Part shown: one piece after another, positions 29,513-38,700 of the stretch
Layout of the letters: each line of letters begins with the position of its first letter
How positions within the stretch are numbered: position 1 is the first letter of the stretch
Origin: Lapidilactobacillus concavus DSM 17758
Lineage (GTDB): Bacteria > Bacillota > Bacilli > Lactobacillales > Lactobacillaceae
Length of the DNA stretch: 64,000 bases
Assembly (NCBI RefSeq): GCF_001435835.1
Contig: NZ_AZFX01000080.1
Location: 18,362-82,361 of the forward strand
Direction of reading: 5' to 3'
Notes under the pieces: generated by a model
What the model was told of the DNA's origin: nothing
What the model saw: only the letters and a program-made list of their open reading frames with translations
The model's database searches: none
Made by a program: the position numbers and the translations under genes

Positions 29513-29917
29513 TTAGGATTGCTGGTCAGAATGGGTTGATTGTGCCGCAAGTAGGTCGCGGATCTCTTTTAAGTAGGCTTGTTCTGCAGGAATTGTTTCT
29601 GGTTCTTCCTCGGATTCTGCAGTCGCGTTACGATCGCGTAAATGGTTGAAACCTTTCACAATCAGGAAAATCACGAAGGCCATGATCAAAAAACGAATGA
29701 CGTCATCTAGAAATGCTCCAACGGTGAACGTTGCCGCGCCAGCAGAAAACTTAATGGATGAGAGGTTGATCGAATTGACGAACAGACCGATCAACGGACT
29801 GAGTAAATTTTTGGTTAGAGAGGTGACTAAGTTATTAAACGCACCACCGATTAAAACACCAACGGCTAGGTCGAGAACATTTCCTCGTGAGATGAAAATC
29901 TTGAATTCTTTAAACAT
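29513..29917 (-). CDS. mscL: Large-conductance mechanosensitive channel
   Basis: 134 residues; a homopentameric channel that opens when the membrane is stretched and relieves hypo-osmotic shock. The N-terminal FKEFKIFISRGNVLDLAVGVLIGGAF and first helix are typical, with a second helix near residues 70-90 (FLIMAFVIFLIVKGFN) and a charged C-terminal bundle (EEEPETIPAEQAYLKEIRDLL). The ribosome binding site is weak. The next gene on this strand ends 36 bases upstream. Confidence 0.95.
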   Translation of the reverse strand: MFKEFKIFISRGNVLDLAVGVLIGGAFNNLVTSLTKNLLSPLIGLFVNSINLSSIKFSAGAATFTVGAFLDDVIRFLIMAFVIFLIVKGFNHLRDRNATAESEEEPETIPAEQAYLKEIRDLLAAQSTHSDQQS

Positions 29918-29953
29918 CTTATCGCTCGCTTTCTATTTATTTTTTGAAACGAA

Positions 29954-31306
29954 TTAGCCTTTAGCAGGGTCCACTAAACTATCATTGTGTAGATACTGTT
30001 TGAACTGTTGATAAAGAGGTTCGAATAGTTGAAGTTCATCGGGATAAATCATTTCCCGTGGGAAGAAGAAGCGCTCGTCGCCGGTACTTTTACCGGTAAT
30101 TGCTGCCACAATTGGGCTAACTGTGGAAAGCTCGCGTAACGTACCATCTTGTTCCATCAATTCAATCTGCGTTTTGGGCTCACGTGATGAAGGGTCATAA
30201 GCATCATAAGGTAAATCATAACTATCGTTGATCGCCGTATAATAATTCGGGTCGAACCCTGCTTCTTCGATCAAACGTTGTAATGCTGGAATCAAATCGC
30301 GAGTCTCTTGTGTGAACCGGGCAGATTTAAGCGGCCGACGATCTAAGAAACGTGAAGCTAGATCGTGTAAAATATCATCGGGGAAATCACGCCACATGGT
30401 GAAGTATGTGGTCAGGGTGCCATCATCGAGTCTCAAATAGTCTTTCAATGAAAAATCATTCTCTAAGAATGGTACGAGTAAGGTGGGTGTCTGGCCATCA
30501 GTCATTTGGCCATGATCATATAAAAATTTAGCACGATGTAGGAGATGATCTAGAATCACTTCCATCGAGCGACTGACGGGATGGAAATAGACTTGCTGAT
30601 ACATTTGGAAACGACAAACGATGTAATCTTCCACGGCGTGCATGCCGTTACTTTCAAATGCAATGCCATTTTTGTAAGGGCGCATCACACGTAAAATACG
30701 AGTAAGATCGAACATGCCGTATTTAGTTCCGGTATGATAAGCGTCGCGTAGTAGATAATCCATGCGATCGGCATCGATCTGACTGCTGATCATCTGAACG
30801 ACTTGTGGATTCGGATAAGTTTTGGCAATCACACTGGCAACTTCTTCTGGGAAGGTATCGCTGACTTCTTTCAAGACATGATTGACTTCAGTATCGGGCG
30901 ACGTGAGAATTGCACGGGTAATTGCCTCGTGATCCGTATTGAAGATATGTTCAAAGGTATGTGAATTGGGGCCATGCCCAATATCGTGCAGCAACGCCGC
31001 ACATAAAGCAACGATCCGCTCGTGATCATCCCACAAGCCATCGCCGGGTGTTCTTGAAGGATAGTTGCGTTGAAAATTATTGCAAATTTGTCGGGTGATT
31101 TCATAAACGCCGAGTGAATGGGTGAATCGTGAATGCTCAGCACCGTGGAAGGTAAAGGCCGAGGCACCCAGTTGTTTGATGCGACGTAGCCGCTGAAATT
31201 CTGAAGTATTGATTAAATCAAGGATAACTTGATGTGTGACGTGGATGTAATTATGAACAGGATCGCGAAGCACTTTTTCACGAGGCAGCACGACAACATT
31301 TCGCAT
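29954..31306 (-). CDS. HD-domain phosphohydrolase (dNTPase-like, YwfO family)
   Basis: 450 residues. The HD metal site is in HSRFTHSLGVYEI near residue 58 and LLHDIGHGPNSHTFE near 110, then a conserved region MDYLLRDAYHTG near 183. Enzymes of this group include deoxynucleotide triphosphohydrolases such as the Enterococcus EF1143 protein, which cleave dNTPs to nucleoside and triphosphate. The ATG at 31306 follows AAGGAAGTGG. It could share a transcript with mscL downstream. The exact substrate is inference. Confidence 0.88.
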   Translation of the reverse strand: MRNVVVLPREKVLRDPVHNYIHVTHQVILDLINTSEFQRLRRIKQLGASAFTFHGAEHSRFTHSLGVYEITRQICNNFQRNYPSRTPGDGLWDDHERIVALCAALLHDIGHGPNSHTFEHIFNTDHEAITRAILTSPDTEVNHVLKEVSDTFPEEVASVIAKTYPNPQVVQMISSQIDADRMDYLLRDAYHTGTKYGMFDLTRILRVMRPYKNGIAFESNGMHAVEDYIVCRFQMYQQVYFHPVSRSMEVILDHLLHRAKFLYDHGQMTDGQTPTLLVPFLENDFSLKDYLRLDDGTLTTYFTMWRDFPDDILHDLASRFLDRRPLKSARFTQETRDLIPALQRLIEEAGFDPNYYTAINDSYDLPYDAYDPSSREPKTQIELMEQDGTLRELSTVSPIVAAITGKSTGDERFFFPREMIYPDELQLFEPLYQQFKQYLHNDSLVDPAKG

Positions 31307-31582
31307 CTGACCACTTCCTTATCTAAATAATGAGAATAATCATTAGTTGGCATGATGTTCAAGGTAACGATGAAAACTAAAAAATGATTTTCCTGAGTTA
31401 AGTATAGCGTAACTCGGGACTTTTTGCGTCACAAAAGAATAAATTATCATAAAAAATGCAATTTATCTGCCAATGTTTCGCAAATGAATTATAATTAAAT
31501 CAATCTCAGTTAATTTTGACATGAGTTATCGTGAGGTGGGGTCAGTTATCGGGATGATTGTTGTGAGGAGGTGTGATCCAAA

Positions 31583-32023
31583 CTGGAAAACAAAACGCAA
31601 ATTCCTATTCAGATTCAATTAAGGACGCATTTAGAACAAGATGGTCAGATTGAAGATCATCGTTTCAACGAACCTGGTCAATTGATCCAGATAGGGACGA
31701 CGAGCTACCTTCGTTATGAGGAGCATGATCGAGAAACACGTACGCAAACGCCAGTCACATTTAAACTTCAAGAAGATGGCGGGATCATTCTCACTCGTGG
31801 TCAAGGTCAGTTGCGGGTCCAATTTCATTTTTATCTCAATCAAGAGGTGGAAATGGCCTATGCGACGCCGTACGGTCAAATTCCGTTGATGATTCACACG
31901 ACACGAATCGATATTCAGCGCGCAGACGACGCATCGAGTGGTCGAATTGAAGTTGATTATCAGTTGTTGACGCAACAACAAGCGTTAGGAAAATATCAAT
32001 TAAGATTGATTTTCCAGCGTTAG
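31583..32023 (+). CDS. DUF1934 protein with an apparent CTG start
   Basis: 146 residues of the DUF1934 (YwiB-like) calycin-type beta-barrel family, function unknown. The family-like N-terminus ENKTQIPIQIQLRTHL is in frame with the rest (FNEPGQLIQIGTTSYLRYEE), but the frame has no ATG, GTG or TTG before codon 34. A stop (TGA) lies at 31574-31576. CTG at 31583 sits exactly 9 bases after AGGAGGTG (31566-31573), so it is the best start. If CTG is not used, the only common start would be the TTG at 31682, which would lose 33 conserved residues. It is followed by rpoE 42 bases later, as in other lactobacilli. Confidence 0.78.
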   Translation: MENKTQIPIQIQLRTHLEQDGQIEDHRFNEPGQLIQIGTTSYLRYEEHDRETRTQTPVTFKLQEDGGIILTRGQGQLRVQFHFYLNQEVEMAYATPYGQIPLMIHTTRIDIQRADDASSGRIEVDYQLLTQQQALGKYQLRLIFQR

Positions 32024-32065
32024 GCGAGTATGATTAAAAGTAGATTGCTGAAAGGATGTGTCCCC

Positions 32066-32728
32066 GTGCAACTAGAAATTTTTGCGGGTCAGAAGAAATC
32101 CGAACTATCAATGATTGAGGTTGCTCACGCGATTCTAGAAGAACGCGGCGAAGCAATGTCTTTTGCTGATATTGTTAACCAAATTCAAACCTATTTAGGC
32201 AAACGCGACGAAGAAATTCGTGCCCGTTTAGGCCAATTTTATACAGATTTAAATGAAGATGGTAGCTTTATTTCTTTAGGTGAGAATGTTTGGGGCTTAC
32301 GCGAGTGGTACCCATTCGATTCAGTTGATGAAGAAGTTAACCATCCAGAAGATGATGAAGAAACACCTCGTAAGAAACGTCGTCACAAGGTCAATGCCTT
32401 CTTGGCAGATGTTTCTGACGACGATGACGTCATCGACTATAATGATGATGATCCAGAAGATGATGATACGTTGATCGTGGCAGACACCGATGAGGAAGAT
32501 GACACGACCGATACACCTTCTGTTGCGCCGTTTAAAGCAACACCAAGTATCAGTGATCTCGATGACAATGATGATGACGATGATACAGATGAACTGGATG
32601 ATGGCATTGAAGGCCAATTATCTGAGTTTAATGATGATGAACTCGTTGATACGGACAATGCCGATTTCAGTGCAGACGATGATGCCGATACTGATGATGA
32701 CGGCGATGAGACTAACGACGAAAACTAG
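32066..32728 (+). CDS. rpoE: RNA polymerase delta subunit
   Basis: 220 residues. The N-terminal HARE-HTH domain (about 1-85) binds RNA polymerase: [27 protein letters not shown] is visible. The C-terminal ~120 residues are highly acidic (runs of Asp and Glu), which mimic nucleic acid and speed release of the enzyme from DNA and RNA. The start is the GTG at 32066, 9 bases after AAAGGA; an ATG at 32030 in the same frame has no ribosome binding site. It works in the same process as HelD, encoded at 509-2806. Confidence 0.93.
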   Translation: MQLEIFAGQKKSELSMIEVAHAILEERGEAMSFADIVNQIQTYLGKRDEEIRARLGQFYTDLNEDGSFISLGENVWGLREWYPFDSVDEEVNHPEDDEETPRKKRRHKVNAFLADVSDDDDVIDYNDDDPEDDDTLIVADTDEEDDTTDTPSVAPFKATPSISDLDDNDDDDDTDELDDGIEGQLSEFNDDELVDTDNADFSADDDADTDDDGDETNDEN

Positions 32729-32762
32729 TCCTTTCCGTTAATTATTCACATCTGTTTCTTCT

Positions 32763-32794
32763 GAGCTACGATTAAATTGAATCGTAGCTCTTTT
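32763..32794 (+). terminator. rpoE terminator
   Basis: GAGCTACGATT pairs with AATCGTAGCTC over six bases, followed by TTTT. Confidence 0.88.
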
Positions 32795-32860
32795 CTATGC
32801 CAATGATTCTGGTGTGCTTAGCTAACTTAGACGCAATGATTAACACGGCTGTCAACAATT

Positions 32861-32892
32861 AAAAAAACGCTGGCATCAGCAGACGTCCAGCG
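32861..32892 (-). terminator. Terminator of the 46-aa membrane protein gene
   Basis: On the minus strand CGCTGG ... CCAGCG is followed by seven Ts, 17 bases beyond the small gene's stop. This supports that a real transcript ends here. Confidence 0.75.
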
Positions 32893-32908
32893 AATTCTTA
32901 GTCATCCT

Positions 32909-33049
32909 TTAACGCTGTAATTTATGTCGTAGTTTGTCGCCGGCCTCATCAATTTTTTTAGATGCGAGCAGTGTGCCACCGATTAAAACACCGCCAACAA
33001 TCACGGTACTTGCAACCATAAACTTAAAGACCGATTGTAAACTGTCCAT
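32909..33049 (-). CDS. Small single-helix membrane protein, 46 aa
   Basis: Too short for routine gene finding. The sequence begins MDSLQSVFKFMVAS, has one hydrophobic helix (residues ~10-29, VIVGGVLIGGTLLAS, rich in GG pairs), and ends in a charged tail, KKIDEAGDKLRHKLQR. The start ATG at 33049 lies 8 bases after a perfect AAGGAGG (rc near 33058-33064), and a terminator follows the stop, so the unit is complete. The GG-rich helix could mediate packing with a partner. I do not recognise the family. It lies between rpoE and pyrG, read against both. Confidence 0.72.
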   Translation of the reverse strand: MDSLQSVFKFMVASTVIVGGVLIGGTLLASKKIDEAGDKLRHKLQR

Positions 33050-33250
33050 TGTCAAAACCTCCTTCTGATCAATTTTAAGATAACATTTTGCCAGAAGTCG
33101 GGGCTAGTTTAACGCTTAAAGTCAACGTCATTTTGATCAAAAGACAGGTCATAGATGAAGCCGGCGGTCGTATGACGGCGATTTGAAATTGGCTTTTTTA
33201 TGTTGACGTCTGTGTGAAAGCAAGTTTTTGAAAATGTGAGGTAGAATGAC
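33050..33250. other. Gap between the small gene and the pyrG promoter
   Basis: Apart from the small gene's ribosome binding site I see no supported feature. A minus-strand open frame that crosses the pyrG promoter and attenuator is a chance frame. Confidence 0.5.
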
Positions 33251-33279
33251 TTGACGTTTTCATCAATTCTAGGTACTAT
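33251..33279 (+). promoter_or_regulatory. pyrG promoter
   Basis: TTGACG at 33251-33256 and TACTAT at 33274-33279 with a 17-base spacer. Seven bases on, the expected start reads GGGC at 33287-33290, the initial sequence needed for reiterative G addition. Confidence 0.85.
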
Positions 33280-33286
33280 ATCTTTT

Positions 33287-33373
33287 GGGCACTTTACTTC
33301 TTTGAGTAAAGGCAATCGCGTCAAAGCCTCCTATTCTCAGCAACTGAGATAGGAGGCTTTGTTTTGTTTTTTT
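33287..33373 (+). promoter_or_regulatory. pyrG attenuator leader (CTP-sensing reiterative transcription)
   Basis: The leader starts GGGC and contains one terminator, CAAAGCCTCCTAT..CTCAG pairing with CTGAG..ATAGGAGGCTTTG (33322-33361), then a T-rich run. In Bacillus pyrG, low CTP makes polymerase stall at the first C and add extra Gs; the poly-G end pairs with a C/U tract in the terminator's left arm and prevents termination. Here that tract would be GCCTCCTATTCTC. The layout matches that mechanism. Confidence 0.8.
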
Positions 33374-33416
33374 AAGATTCCCCTGTGCATCTCACAATTT
33401 CAAAAGGAGTGTCAAA

Positions 33417-35045
33417 ATGACAAAGTATATCTTCGTAACCGGTGGCGTCGTTTCTTCATTAGGTAAAGGTATTGTGGCAGCATCACTTGGCCGTTTACTT
33501 AAGAACCGTGGATTGAAAGTAACTATGCAAAAATTCGATCCTTATTTGAACGTTGATCCCGGCACAATGAATCCCTACCAACATGGTGAAGTTTTCGTCA
33601 CTAACGATGGTGCAGAAACAGACTTGGACTTGGGTCATTATGAACGCTTCGTTGACAACGACTTGAATCGTTATTCGAATGTAACAACGGGTAAAATTTA
33701 TTCTGAGGTCATCAAACGTGAACGCCGTGGCGATTATAACGGCGCAACAGTGCAGGTGATCCCACATATTACGGACATGATCAAAGATAAAATCATGCGC
33801 GCTGCCAATACAACCGATTCAGACGTGATCATCACTGAGGTCGGTGGGACTGTTGGTGATATCGAATCATTGCCTTACTTGGAAGCTTTGCGTCAGATGA
33901 AAGCCGAAGTCGGTGCAGAGAATGTTGTTTACATTCACACGACCTTAGTGCCTTACTTGCGTGCAGCTGGCGAAATGAAAACTAAACCAACGCAGCATAG
34001 TGTGAAGGAATTAAGAAGTGTCGGTATTCAACCAAATATCTTGGTTGTTCGTACTGAAAAACCAATTTCTCAAGAAATGCGTAATAAAATTGCTTCCTTC
34101 TGTGATGTTGATCCTGAAGCAGTCATTGAATCACTCGATGTTCAAACGCTATATTCGATTCCGCTGAACTTACAAAAACAGAATATGGATCAGATTGTCT
34201 GCGATTATCTGCACTTGAACACACCAAAGGCAGATATGGCACAATGGCAGACGCTGGAACAACGTGTCCAACATCTTGACCACAAGACAAAAATTACATT
34301 GGTTGGTAAATATGTCGAATTACAAGATGCTTATATTTCGGTATCTGAAGCGTTGAAGCATGCGGGTTATTTATTCGATTCTGATATCGACCTAGTCAAG
34401 GTTCAGGCAGAAGATCTCACCAATGAGAATGCGGCTGAGATCTTAGGCGATACACAGGGGATTTTAGTGCCCGGTGGCTTCGGCAATCGTGGCCTTGAAG
34501 GTAAAATTGCTGCCATCAAATATGCACGTGAAAATGACATTCCATTCTTAGGAATTTGTCTGGGAATGCAGATGGCCTGTGTTGAATTTGCACGCGATGT
34601 TTTGGGCTATGAAGATGCTAACACAACTGAAGTTGACAGCAATACGAAACATAACATCATCGATCTGATGGCTGATCAAGAGAACGTCGAGAATATCGGG
34701 GGTACCTTGCGTTTGGGACTTTATCCATGCAAACTCAAACCTGGTTCGGTTGCAGCTGCTGCTTATGACAATCAGAGTGTGATCCAAGAGCGTCATCGTC
34801 ATCGCTATGAATTTAATAATAAGTTCCGTGATGAGATGGCTGCACATGGTTTTGTCTTCTCGGGAGTTTCACCCGATAATCGTCTCGTTGAAATTATCGA
34901 ATTACCAACACAAAAATTCTTCGTTGCGGCACAATACCATCCTGAATTTCTATCGCGTCCAATGCGTCCAGAAGGCTTGTTCAAAGCATTCATCAAGGCA
35001 GCTTCTGACTTACCAGAACATGACTGGGAAGTTGCAGCGAAGTAA
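33417..35045 (+). CDS. pyrG: CTP synthase
   Basis: 542 residues; converts UTP to CTP with glutamine as nitrogen donor. The N-terminal synthase domain starts [16 protein letters not shown]; the C-terminal glutamine amidotransferase has the catalytic Cys in [15 protein letters not shown] near residue 382 and His/Glu in [10 protein letters not shown] near 510. The ATG follows AAAGGAG. It is a single-gene unit with an attenuator upstream and a terminator downstream. Confidence 0.98.
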   Translation: MTKYIFVTGGVVSSLGKGIVAASLGRLLKNRGLKVTMQKFDPYLNVDPGTMNPYQHGEVFVTNDGAETDLDLGHYERFVDNDLNRYSNVTTGKIYSEVIKRERRGDYNGATVQVIPHITDMIKDKIMRAANTTDSDVIITEVGGTVGDIESLPYLEALRQMKAEVGAENVVYIHTTLVPYLRAAGEMKTKPTQHSVKELRSVGIQPNILVVRTEKPISQEMRNKIASFCDVDPEAVIESLDVQTLYSIPLNLQKQNMDQIVCDYLHLNTPKADMAQWQTLEQRVQHLDHKTKITLVGKYVELQDAYISVSEALKHAGYLFDSDIDLVKVQAEDLTNENAAEILGDTQGILVPGGFGNRGLEGKIAAIKYARENDIPFLGICLGMQMACVEFARDVLGYEDANTTEVDSNTKHNIIDLMADQENVENIGGTLRLGLYPCKLKPGSVAAAAYDNQSVIQERHRHRYEFNNKFRDEMAAHGFVFSGVSPDNRLVEIIELPTQKFFVAAQYHPEFLSRPMRPEGLFKAFIKAASDLPEHDWEVAAK

Positions 35046-35071
35046 TCGCGTTGACTAGACACTAACTTTTT

Positions 35072-35114
35072 AAAACACCTATCGATTGTTTTCAAAGAAT
35101 CGATGGGTGTTTTT
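35072..35114 (+). terminator. pyrG terminator
   Basis: AACACC.ATCGATT pairs with AATCGAT.GGTGTT, followed by Ts. Confidence 0.88.
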
Positions 35115-35181
35115 GACGGATGCCCTCATTTTAAATTGTGAAAATGGAAAGGCTTTTCATGAGGTACTTTCAACAAAAGTC

Positions 35182-35210
35182 TTGTTTTTTATAGCTGAAT
35201 TCTATATGAT
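35182..35210 (+). promoter_or_regulatory. murA promoter
   Basis: TTGTTT at 35182-35187 and TATGAT at 35205-35210, 17 bases apart. The leader to the murA start is about 120 bases and shows no clear structure. Confidence 0.65.
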
Positions 35211-35337
35211 TGTAGATGATGACTAGATGCAGCACCTCAAACATTTTAGCATCATACTAAGATAAGTTTTTTAATGAAAAAAACGTAAATCACTTCGAAT
35301 TATTCTCGCAATTACAAGACGATAAGGAACCTGCCAC

Positions 35338-36660
35338 ATGAAAAAAATGATTATCCACGGCGGAAAGCAATTATCCGGTGAAGTTGTCATCGGCGGTGCG
35401 AAGAATAGTACGGTTGCACTGATTCCCGCTTCAATTCTTTCCGAGTCGAAGGTTCAACTTGATGGTGTTCCTTTGATTCAAGACGTTTCAAATTTAAGAT
35501 CGATTCTGGTTGACATGAATGTTCCTTCTGAATTAACGGGAACGTGCTTAGAGATTGACCCTACGGCCATCATCTCTAAGCCATTACCCAATGGTAAAAT
35601 CAAGAGCTTACGGGCCTCATATTATTTTATGGGAGCCTTATTAGGTCGCTTTGGTCGTGCTATCGTTGGTTTACCTGGTGGAGACGATATTGGTCCACGC
35701 CCGATTGATCAGCACATTAAGGGCTTTGAAGCCTTGGGCGCAACGGTCAGTAACGAGCGAGGGGCGATGTTTATTCAAGCGCCACCTGAGGGACTACACG
35801 GGGCAAAAATTTACTTTGACATGGTTTCCGTTGGTGCAACGATCAACGTTATTTTAGCCGCGGTTCGTGCAACTGGAACAACAACCATCGAGAATGTTGC
35901 CAAAGAACCCGAAATCATCGACTTAGCAACTTTTCTGAATAATATGGGGGCTAAGATCCGGGGCGCGGGAACAGATACGATTCGTATCGATGGGGTTCCA
36001 CATTTGTACGCGCGCAATTCGCATACCATCATTCCTGATCGCATTGAAGCAGGAACTTATTTGGCGATGGCCGCTGCAATTGGTAATGGTATTACGGTGA
36101 AGAATATTATTAGTGAACATTTAGACTCCTTTTTAGCAAAAATGGAGGAGATTGGTGTTCATTTCGAAATCGTTGAAGATTGTATTTATGTTTATCCAAC
36201 TGGCGATCTGAAGATGGTCACGGTCAAAACGATGCCTTACCCAGGTTTTGCGACCGATCTACAACAACCAATCACGCCACTATTGTTGAAAGCACAAGGC
36301 GAAGGTATGATCGTCGACACGATTTATCCGAAACGCGTGCGTCATGTACCCGAACTTGTGCGAATGGGTGCCAATATTACCGTTGAGAACGATATTATTT
36401 TGTTACATCATACTGACAAGTTACAAGGAACAGATGTCACTGCAGATGAGATCCGTGCGGGTGCTTCACTAATGATTGCCGGATTAATGGCAGAAGGCAT
36501 CACCACGATTCATAAGGTGGAGAATATTTTGCGTGGCTATGATCGTGTGATGTGGAAGCTCGAACGTTTGGGCGCCGATGTCGAAATGCTGAATGAAGAT
36601 GAGGACCCAGAGGATACTGAGCTGGATGATCATTCACTTGTCGAAAAAAAAGCATTGTAA
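35338..36660 (+). CDS. murA: UDP-N-acetylglucosamine 1-carboxyvinyltransferase with Asp at the fosfomycin site
   Basis: 440 residues; transfers enolpyruvate from PEP to UDP-GlcNAc, the first committed step of peptidoglycan synthesis. Lys in IGGAKNST (residue 22) and Asp in [10 protein letters not shown] (near 305) are conserved. The loop Cys that fosfomycin attacks (PGGCTIG in E. coli) is replaced: the motif reads [15 protein letters not shown] with Asp116 (codon GAC, 35683-35685). Enzymes with Asp here are active and resist fosfomycin. The C-terminus is acidic. Position before rpmE2 fits the second Firmicutes paralogue (murA2/murZ). Confidence 0.95.
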   Translation: MKKMIIHGGKQLSGEVVIGGAKNSTVALIPASILSESKVQLDGVPLIQDVSNLRSILVDMNVPSELTGTCLEIDPTAIISKPLPNGKIKSLRASYYFMGALLGRFGRAIVGLPGGDDIGPRPIDQHIKGFEALGATVSNERGAMFIQAPPEGLHGAKIYFDMVSVGATINVILAAVRATGTTTIENVAKEPEIIDLATFLNNMGAKIRGAGTDTIRIDGVPHLYARNSHTIIPDRIEAGTYLAMAAAIGNGITVKNIISEHLDSFLAKMEEIGVHFEIVEDCIYVYPTGDLKMVTVKTMPYPGFATDLQQPITPLLLKAQGEGMIVDTIYPKRVRHVPELVRMGANITVENDIILLHHTDKLQGTDVTADEIRAGASLMIAGLMAEGITTIHKVENILRGYDRVMWKLERLGADVEMLNEDEDPEDTELDDHSLVEKKAL

Positions 36661-36758
36661 ATTTAACCTGAACATGGTAACATTGGTAATTGTTAGAAAC
36701 TTTGAGTAGATGGACTCTAGCATAGCAAATATGTTAGGGAAAAGGAGTTAGGAAAATT

Positions 36759-37019
36759 ATGAAACAAGGCATTCATCCAGATTATCATAAAGTTGTATTC
36801 ATGGATTCATCGACTGGCTTCAAGTTTGTCGCTGGATCAACTAAGCAATCAAAAGAAACTGTTGAATTTGAAGGCGAAGAATATCCATTAGTACGTGTGG
36901 AAATCACTTCAGACTCACATCCATTCTACACTGGTAAGCAGAAGTTTACCCAAGCAGATGGTCGTGTTGATCGCTTTAACAAGAAGTATGGTTTTACAGA
37001 TGCTAACTCAGACAAGTAA
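36759..37019 (+). CDS. rpmE2: 50S ribosomal protein L31 type B
   Basis: 86 residues of the zinc-free form of L31: it starts [16 protein letters not shown] and contains no Cys, unlike the CxxC form. Type B copies can replace the zinc form when zinc is scarce. The ATG follows AAAAGGAG. A strong terminator is just downstream. Confidence 0.97.
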   Translation: MKQGIHPDYHKVVFMDSSTGFKFVAGSTKQSKETVEFEGEEYPLVRVEITSDSHPFYTGKQKFTQADGRVDRFNKKYGFTDANSDK

Positions 37020-37041
37020 TTAATTGATGATATCATCTGGG

Positions 37042-37084
37042 ATAGAGGTTGGAACAGGACATCCTGTTCTAGCCTCTATTTTTT
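37042..37084 (+). terminator. rpmE2 terminator
   Basis: ATAGAGG.T.GAACAGGA pairs with TCCTGTTC.A.CCTCTAT, followed by six Ts. Confidence 0.88.
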
Positions 37085-37111
37085 CAAATCGTCACAGAAC
37101 GGAGTGAAGTC

Positions 37112-38335
37112 GTGACAAAAGTGAACAAAAAAAGAAAGCTGCCTGAATGGCAACAGAACCTACATGTCCTTTGGTTTGGTAACTTTATGGCAGGTATCGG
37201 GTTTAGTCTAATCACACCGTTCATGTCGCTATATATTGATTCGCTAGGCAAGTTCTCTCAGGTCCAATTGAACCTCTGGAGTGGGATCACCTTCTCATCG
37301 ACATTTTTGGTTACTGCCGTTATTTCGCCGATGTGGGGCAGATTAGCCGACGCTAAAGGTAGAAAATTAATGCTGATGCGCGCTTCCTTGGGAATGGCCA
37401 TTGTCATCGCCTTAATGGGATTAGTCACCAATGTTTATCAATTAGTCGCGCTCCGGTTTTTACAAGGTGTTTTCTCAGGCTATATTAGTAATGCTAATGC
37501 CTTAATTGCCACAGAAACGCCTCGTGAGCGTAGTGGACAGGCACTCGGGACACTGACTACTGGTAACGTCACAGGAACGCTCCTAGGCCCATTATTGGGT
37601 GGAATTGTGGCGACTGCCTTTGGATATCGTGCCACGTTCTTCATTACGGGGTCGTTATTATTCATCGTCTTCTTGTTGACGGTGTTCATGGTTCATGAAC
37701 ATTTCACACCAATTGCGCGAAGTGAACAGAAGCCAGTCAAAGAATTATTTCAGAGTCTTTCTCATCCACAGATTATCTTTGGGATGTTTGTCACCACACT
37801 GATTATTCAAGCATCAAATAATTCAATCAACCCAGTCCTGAGTCTTTATGTCCGTCAGTTGATGGGGCAATCAAGCGGTTTAAATATTGCGAGTGGCATT
37901 ATCGCATCAATTCCCGGGATTGCGACGTTGATCGCCGCGCCAAGGTTTGGTGCATTGGGAGATCGGATTGGCACCCACAAGATTTTACTCTTTGGTCTAG
38001 TGCTTGGCTTGCTAGTCTATTGGCCACAGGCTTTCGTTCAGAATATTTGGCAACTCGGATTCCTGCGTTTCTTGGTCGGCATCGTCGATGCAGCGATGTT
38101 GCCGCAGGTTCAAACCTTACTTGCTAAGTATGCACCACACGAAATTACCGGACGTATTTTCAGTTATAATCAGTCATTTCAAGCGACTGGAAATGTCATC
38201 GGGCCAATGTTGGGATCATTTGTTTCTGGTTCTTTCGGTTACAGTGGTGTCTTTATTTCATCAACAGTGTTGGTCATGATCAATCTCATCTGGGTACGTT
38301 TTTCTACTCGAGAGTTGACCACAACTAAAAAATAA
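37112..38335 (+). CDS. MFS family multidrug-type transporter
   Basis: 407 residues with 12 predicted helices. The loop 2-3 signature is seen as GRLADAKGRKLMLMR near residue 90, followed by RFLQGVFSGYISNANALIA; this resembles the PmrA/Tet-like drug exporters. A GTG start at 37112 lies 8 bases after GGAG. Substrate unknown. It is alone between two terminators. Confidence 0.88.
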   Translation: MTKVNKKRKLPEWQQNLHVLWFGNFMAGIGFSLITPFMSLYIDSLGKFSQVQLNLWSGITFSSTFLVTAVISPMWGRLADAKGRKLMLMRASLGMAIVIALMGLVTNVYQLVALRFLQGVFSGYISNANALIATETPRERSGQALGTLTTGNVTGTLLGPLLGGIVATAFGYRATFFITGSLLFIVFLLTVFMVHEHFTPIARSEQKPVKELFQSLSHPQIIFGMFVTTLIIQASNNSINPVLSLYVRQLMGQSSGLNIASGIIASIPGIATLIAAPRFGALGDRIGTHKILLFGLVLGLLVYWPQAFVQNIWQLGFLRFLVGIVDAAMLPQVQTLLAKYAPHEITGRIFSYNQSFQATGNVIGPMLGSFVSGSFGYSGVFISSTVLVMINLIWVRFSTRELTTTKK

Positions 38336-38348
38336 TGATTTCAAAAAC

Positions 38349-38387
38349 GTTTCGAATGAGCAGATGCTGATTCGAAACCTTTTTTTG
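38349..38387 (+). terminator. MFS gene terminator
   Basis: GTTTCGAAT.AGC pairs with GCT.ATTCGAAAC, then a seven-T run. Confidence 0.88.
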
Positions 38388-38700
38388 GTGCGAGTAGTGA
38401 CGTGATTTTTAGACTTTGATTCAGCAATCAGTGGGAGAAAAGCTGGGGAATACCGTCGAATTGAATCCGAATGAATCGTGCGACGAAACCCAACCACGTC
38501 GACATTTATTTTAACGACAGCTGTTATTTTTTTTTTGATTTGGTTGGCTTAAGCGCCTGAAAAAGGTAAAATAAGTTGAGTAAATTTTTGGTCACATTGT
38601 TTTATCGGTGTTCTTTTGTAGTATGATAGTTTTTTAAGACAAATTGGCAACACCATGTTTTCAAACATTATTTTTTTGATTATGAGGAGGTCACGAACTG
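38388..38700. other. Gap upstream of ddl
   Basis: A TATGAT at 38622-38627 with a poor -35 (TTGTTT, 19-base spacing) is the best promoter candidate for ddl. A T-run at 38526-38537 is striking. Nothing else is recognised. Confidence 0.45.

Noticed and set aside
32321..32658. Ile/Val- or Ser-rich open frames antisense to the end of rpoE
   Set aside because: They arise from the Asp/Glu repeats of the delta subunit read on the other strand.
33109..33324. 71-residue minus-strand open frame upstream of pyrG
   Set aside because: It covers the pyrG promoter and attenuator and has no ribosome binding site.
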